Positions 59,540-64,000 of a stretch of DNA of 64,000 nucleotides are shown here, piece by piece. Every line of letters begins with the position of its first letter. The stretch's first letter is position 1. The position numbers and the translations under genes are program-made. Source of the DNA: Jaltomata sinuosa (lineage: Eukaryota > Streptophyta > Magnoliopsida > Solanales > Solanaceae); the NCBI GenBank assembly GCA_003996215.1, contig QJPP01000821.1, positions 248,001 to 312,000 on the forward strand, given 5' to 3'. Under the pieces are notes generated by a model. It saw only the letters and a program-made list of their open reading frames with translations, did no database searches and was not told where the DNA came from.

Positions 59540-60910
59540 ATGGTAAGGACATGTTCATCTGAAGCTAGAGCAGCAATACTCGAGCTAGTTGTTGAGGCTG
59601 CGGTTCGTGGTAGGGGTAGAGTTAGAGGTAGAGCCAGAGAAAGGAAAAGAGGTACGCCCGCCAAGGGTGGAGCTCGAGCTGCAGCTCTGTCTCGTGAAAG
59701 GTCAACATCTCCTCCTCCGGAAGAGAATATTCTTGAGGTTGTGATAGAGGAAGAGGTTTGAGTTGAGCACAATGAGGCGGCAGAACCAGTCTAGGGGACG
59801 GGCGCGTACCTAGTTTAGGGAGGTTTGGCGTAGGTCCCATTATCATCTAAGGTAATCCAATAGGTTCTGAGCTTCCTTAGTGGATTGGCAGGGGATGGGG
59901 CTACTCCTCCGGTTCATGTTCTCCATCATCGGGTGACCCAGTATGCTGTAGTTGTGGCTCTGTGGTTAGACGCTGCTTCTAAGACAAGCATGTTTCCATG
60001 ACCGGTGATAGGCCATGTGATGACAGGTGGTGAACATGAGCTCTTCTACAAGTTTGTAAAAATGAGGCCTCATATATTTCATGGATTGAAAACCGAGGAT
60101 GCCTATGAGTTCATCATAGACTAACGTGAGAGACTGCATTGAATGTGAATTGTGTAAGAGGCATGGTGTAGACTTTGTTTCATTTAAGTTTAAAGGGGAT
60201 ACCAAGATGTAGTAGTGGGCATTCGTGGAGTGTAGGCCTATTGGAGCGCTCCCTATGAGGGACATGAAGAAAGATGAGTTTGCGAATATTGAGGAAGGTA
60301 GTTCTTATGTGGCTTCTTATGAGAATCGTTTCAATGCCTTGGCTCGTTATTCATCTCAGATTCTTAATTTAAAGAAAGAGCGGATCAGCCGCTTTATGAA
60401 AGGTCTGAATACAAGGTTGCAGATAGCTGCTTTGCATGTAGCATCTTCGGGTAAGTCATTTCAGGAAATTATTGAGTTCGTAAAGAATGTTGAGGGGGTA
60501 AGGTAAGAAAGTCAGGAAAGGATGGCTTTAAAGAAGCCTCGGTCTAGAGGTAGTTATAGTGGGCAGTTTGTGAAGGGTCAGGGTTTACAGGGATACCCTA
60601 TGTGCCCCATTCATTTGTCAGAACCAATTTCTGCTGGGGTCCATTAGGGACCAGTCAGCCTACATTAGACTTTGGTGGGTATATTGCTCATTCAGCTCCA
60701 GCACAACAACCTAACTTCAATTGCACCTATCTTGAGTGTGGTGAGCTCGGTCACTTGAGGAGGAACTGTCCTCGACTTCGGCAGAAATCTCAGCAACAGG
60801 CTCCTAGATCTTTGGTTCTAGCTGATAGAGGTAATGGTTGTGACAGATGTTGTCTGCAAGGCGGGTGGGGCGATCACACTATAGATAGGGGTGTAACTCA
60901 GCCTAACTGA
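59540..60910 (+). pseudogene. Element H gag
   Basis: Starts MVRTCSSEARA (ATG 59540) with an Arg/Gly-rich basic part. The capsid region is readable in pieces, the clearest being 60225-60506 (YENRFNALARYSSQILNLKKERISRFMKGL). A CCHC-type knuckle at about 60724-60775 reads CTYLECGELGHLRRNC, with four residues instead of two between the first cysteines. Frameshifts and stops lie throughout 59760-60220. Confidence 0.75.
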
Positions 60911-61015
60911 AGCGATAGTAAATGAGGTAATCAGCCCAACAGGGGCGTTGCATAGGCGGGAGACAAGAATCACTTTTATGCTTTTTCGGGTAGGCTATAG
61001 ACAGAGGCTTCAGAT

Positions 61016-61447
61016 GTGGTGATCATAGGTACTATTCTTGTCTGTGATCGTATCACTTCAGTTTTGTTTGACCTTGGGTCTACCTTTTCTTATGTGTGTG
61101 CTGGTTTTGCTGAGAGCTTTAATATGTTATGTGAATCCCTTGATTTTCTTGTTACTATATCTACTCTTGTAGGGGATTTTGTAGCGGTGGATAGGGTCTT
61201 TCGGGCTTGTCCTGTATTCATAGGGCGAGAGACATTAGCTTTTTTAGTTATTCTTGACATGGTAGACTTCGATATCATCTTGGAAATGAGTTGGTTATCT
61301 CCGCATCATGTTATTTTGGACTGTCATACTAAGACAGTGGCTATGTCTATATGTGGGTTGGATAGGTTAGAGTTGGAGGGTAATTACAGTCCGGCCCCAA
61401 TGAAATTCGTGTCCTTCCTTAGTGCTCAGAGTCTGATGGGGAGGTGA
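61016..61447 (+). pseudogene. Element H aspartic protease
   Basis: VLFDLGSTFSYVCAGFA gives the active site (DLGST, where DSG/DTG-type is usual), followed by FLVILDMVDFDIILEMSWL and a hydrophobic end. The frame is open for 143 codons but out of phase with gag and RT. Confidence 0.75.
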
Positions 61448-61539
61448 TGTTTATCCTTCCTAGCTCATCTTCGAAAAACCAGTTCATAGGTCCCATCTAT
61501 TGAGTCGATTTTGATAGTGTGTGAGTTTCAGGGGGTGTT

Positions 61540-62890
61540 TCCTATAGATCTGCCTGGCATGCCACTTGACCGGATATTGATTTTTGCATTAACTTAGAGC
61601 CAAACACGCGTCCTATCTCTATTCCTCCCTATAGGATGGCACAGATTGAATTGAGAGAGCTTATGGCTCAATTGCAGGAGCTGTTGAGTAAGGGTTTCAT
61701 CCATTCGAGTGCCTCCCCGTGGGGTGTTCTAATGATCTTTGTTAAAAAGAAAAATGGTAGTCTGCGCATGTGTATAGATTATAGACAGTTGAATAAGGTT
61801 ACTGTAACCAGTACCCTCTCTTTCGCATTGATTATCTGTTTGACTAGTTATAAGGGGCTTCTGTATTCTCTAAGATTGACTTAAGGTTTGGTTACCATCA
61901 GCTAAAAATTTGACCTTTGGATATTCCTAAGACCGCGTTTCAGACCCGATACGAGCACTATGAGTTTCTTGTGATGTTGTTCAGGCTGACCCCCAACTAA
62001 TTTTATGGGCTTGATGAATGAAATATTCAAGCCTTATCTTGACTCTTTCATCATAGTCTTCATTGATGATATTCTGGTATATTCTAAGGATTATAAAGAG
62101 CATGAGGATCATCTTAGAATTGTATTGGGATTGCTGAAAAAGAAGGAATGATATGCAAAGTTTTTGAAGTGTTAGTTTTGGTTATCTTTTGTGTCCTTCT
62201 TGGGATATGTGGTTTCCAAAGATGGGGTGATGGTAGACCTACAGAAAAAAAAATAGTTAAGAATTGGGCTAGACCTACTTTGGTAACGGAAGTCTGAAGT
62301 TTTGTGGACTTGGCTAGCTACTACCGCATGTTCGTCAAGGATTTTGCATCCATTGCTACTCACCTGATTCAGATGGATGTGCCATTTGTTTGGTTAGAAG
62401 AGTGTGAAGAGAACTTTCAAAAGCTCAAGACTTTGTTGACCACAACTCCCATCCTCGCCTTGCCGATTGAAGGTAAAGACTTTATTATTTATTCTGATGC
62501 CTCACAGTCTGTTTTAGGTGATGTGTTGATGCAGGAATTGAATGTCATTAATTATACTTCGATACAACTCAAAGTGCATGAAAAGAACTTCCCTACTCAT
62601 GACTTAGATTTGGCTGCAGTGATATTTGCTCTCAAAATCTGGAGACACTATTTCTACGAGGTTCGTTGTGAAGTGTTCACAGACCACTATAGCTTGCCGT
62701 ATGTCTTCACTCAAAAAGACTTGAACCCAAGGCAACGGAGATGGATGGAACTGCTTAAAGATTATGACATCACTATCTTGTACAATCTGGGTAAGGCTAA
62801 TATGGTAGTTGATGCGATTAGCAGAAAAACTGAAAGTATAGGTAGCTTGGCTTACTTGAATGTTGCTAGACGACTGTTGGATAGAGATAT
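61540..62890 (+). pseudogene. Element H reverse transcriptase and RNase H
   Basis: RT begins with IELRELMAQLQELLSKGFI and ASPWGVLMIFVKKKNGSLRMCIDYRQLN. The catalytic box reads FIDDILVYSK at 62059-62088. A frameshift after 61884 and stops around 62150-62300 break RT. RNase H is better kept (62304-62894): FIIYSDASQSVLGDVLMQ with the first catalytic Asp, EKNFPTHDLDLAAVIFALKIW and FTDHYSLPYVF. Confidence 0.85.
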
Positions 62891-62912
62891 TTAGACTCTG
62901 GCTAACATCTTC

Positions 62913-64000
62913 ATGAGGTTGGAAGTTTCTAAAAGGGATTGCTTAATAGCCTGTGTAGAGGTAAGATCCTCTTTCCTCGAGAAAATTAAAGGTAAGCAGT
63001 TTGATAATGTAAAATTGAGCAGGATTCGTGACAAGGTGTTGCGGGATGAAGCCAAAGAGGCCATCATTGATGATGAAGGTGTTCTAAGGATCAAAGGGCG
63101 AGTTTATGTGCCCAGTGTTGAGGAGTTGATTCCCACCATTTTAGCAAAGGCTCACAGTTCTAAGTATTCCATACATCCTGGTGTGACTAAGATGTACCGA
63201 TACTTGAAGCAACAATACTGGTGGGGAAGAGTGAAGAAGGATATAGTAGACATCGTGGTTAAGTGCTTAAACTACCACCAAATAAAATATGAGTATCACA
63301 AACCTGACGGTACACTTCAGAGGATGCCCATTCCCGAGTGGAAGTGGGAACAAATTGCCATGGATTTCATAGTTGGACTTCCTAAGACTTTGGGGAAGTG
63401 CGATTTAATATGGGTCATTGTTGAAAGACTGACAAAATCAACACACTTTATTCTTGTACAGGTGACTTATAATGCAGCCAAGTTGGCCAAGATCTATCTT
63501 AAGGAGATTGTTCGATTGCATGGGGTGCCTATATCCATTATTTCTGATAGAGGTACCCAGTTCACCTTCAACTTCTGGCAGAAGTTGCACGAAGAGTTGG
63601 AGAAAAGATTTGACCTGAGTATAACCTTTCGCCCTCATACTGAAGGGCAGTCTGAATGTACGATTCAGGTGCTAGAGGACATGATTCGTGTATCTGTGAT
63701 GGACTTTGAGGGTCATTGGGATCAATATCTAGTGCTAGCTGAGTTTGCATATAGCAAAAGTTACCACTCCAGTATAGATATGGTCCCGTTTAAAGCTTTG
63801 TATTAGAGGAGGTGTAGATCTCCCATTGGTTGGTTTGATTCATCTGAAGTAAAACCTTTAGGTATGGACCTGGTAAGAAACTATATGGAATGAGTGAAGT
63901 TCATCCAAGGGAAGCTTTTAGCAGCTCAAAGCCGATAGAAGGAGTATGCAAACAGAAAGGTTAGAGATATGCACTTTATAGAAGGTGAGCAAGTTTTGCT
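62913..64000 (+). pseudogene. Element H integrase, C-terminus beyond the window
   Basis: It continues the RNase H frame after a stop at 62892-62894. The zinc-binding part shows HSSKYSIH and CLNYHQ, where the second Cys of CxxC is Tyr. The core has the first Asp in MDFIVGLPKT, the second in ISDRGTQFT and the Glu in GQSECTIQVLEDM, so the DDE residues are all present. A stop follows at about 63804; the frame then continues (SPIGWFDSSEV) to the window end. Confidence 0.85.

Larger units (their letters stand above)
57540..64000 (+). mobile_element. Element H: decayed Ty3/gypsy retrotransposon, truncated by the window edge
   Basis: LTR, initiator-Met primer site, gag, protease, RT, RNase H and integrase follow in Ty3/gypsy order on the plus strand. 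Each coding part carries stops or frameshifts. The primer type and domain order suggest a chromovirus (Del/Tekay-like), but the diagnostic chromodomain would lie beyond 64000. Confidence 0.8.

Overview
This is nuclear DNA of a flowering plant, most probably a Solanaceae (Solanum-like) genome. That assignment is an inference from the style of the repeats and from the one host gene; no species-specific marker was identified. The window holds one intact host gene, a 17-exon HECT ubiquitin ligase of the UPL3/KAKTUS type on the minus strand (CDS 43042-54229). Nearly everything else is transposable-element DNA. No rRNA, tRNA, CRISPR or bacterial-type features were seen.

Region 1-38912 is a ladder of nested LTR retrotransposons, which I name A to F. 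Outermost is F (minus strand: LTR 37245-38912, primer site, gag start), whose gag is cut at 36731 by an LTR of E (36286-36731). E's LTR is cut at 36285 by A (minus strand: 5' LTR 34957-36285, zinc-knuckle gag, CGCGATCG-word arrays, a Transposase_32-like ORF at 340-1428). A's gag is cut in frame by B (plus strand, 3582-34698), an Ogre/Tat-like element with two ~4.07 kb LTRs. B contains two younger insertions. C (minus strand, 11679-18862, target duplication GCCAA) is a gag-protease-only element. D (23395-27326, target duplication ATTTG) looks like a 3.9 kb solo LTR.

B keeps ORF1, gag, protease and a G-patch-like motif, but its pre-RT segment runs directly into the tail that normally follows integrase, so RT, RNase H and integrase are missing. 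Its 3' half (27.5-30.6 kb) is packed with tandem repeats, a clean 222-bp inverted repeat, and part of a dispersed set of ~47-base cassettes that begin ACTACG and end ACGTAGG.

Region 38913-42440 holds decayed repeats: a coiled-coil ORF remnant, a LINE 3' fragment and a MITE. Region 42440-54500 is UPL3 with its flanks. A 5'-truncated LINE lies in opposite orientation in its eighth intron. Two long-terminal-inverted-repeat (foldback/MITE-like) elements sit within about 0.5-1.7 kb upstream of its start codon. Region 55871-57540 is unassigned AT-rich DNA. From about 57540 to the right edge is H, a plus-strand Ty3/gypsy element: LTR, initiator-tRNA-Met primer site, then gag, protease, RT-RNase H and integrase, all broken by stops and frameshifts and leaving the window.

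The strongest observations are: the five-level nest, which predicts what lies left of the window; the pol deletion in B; the large inverted repeat; the ACTACG/CGTAGG cassettes; and a shared LTR layout in A, E, F and C (a splice-acceptor-like site near the LTR start followed by a family-specific array of palindromic words).
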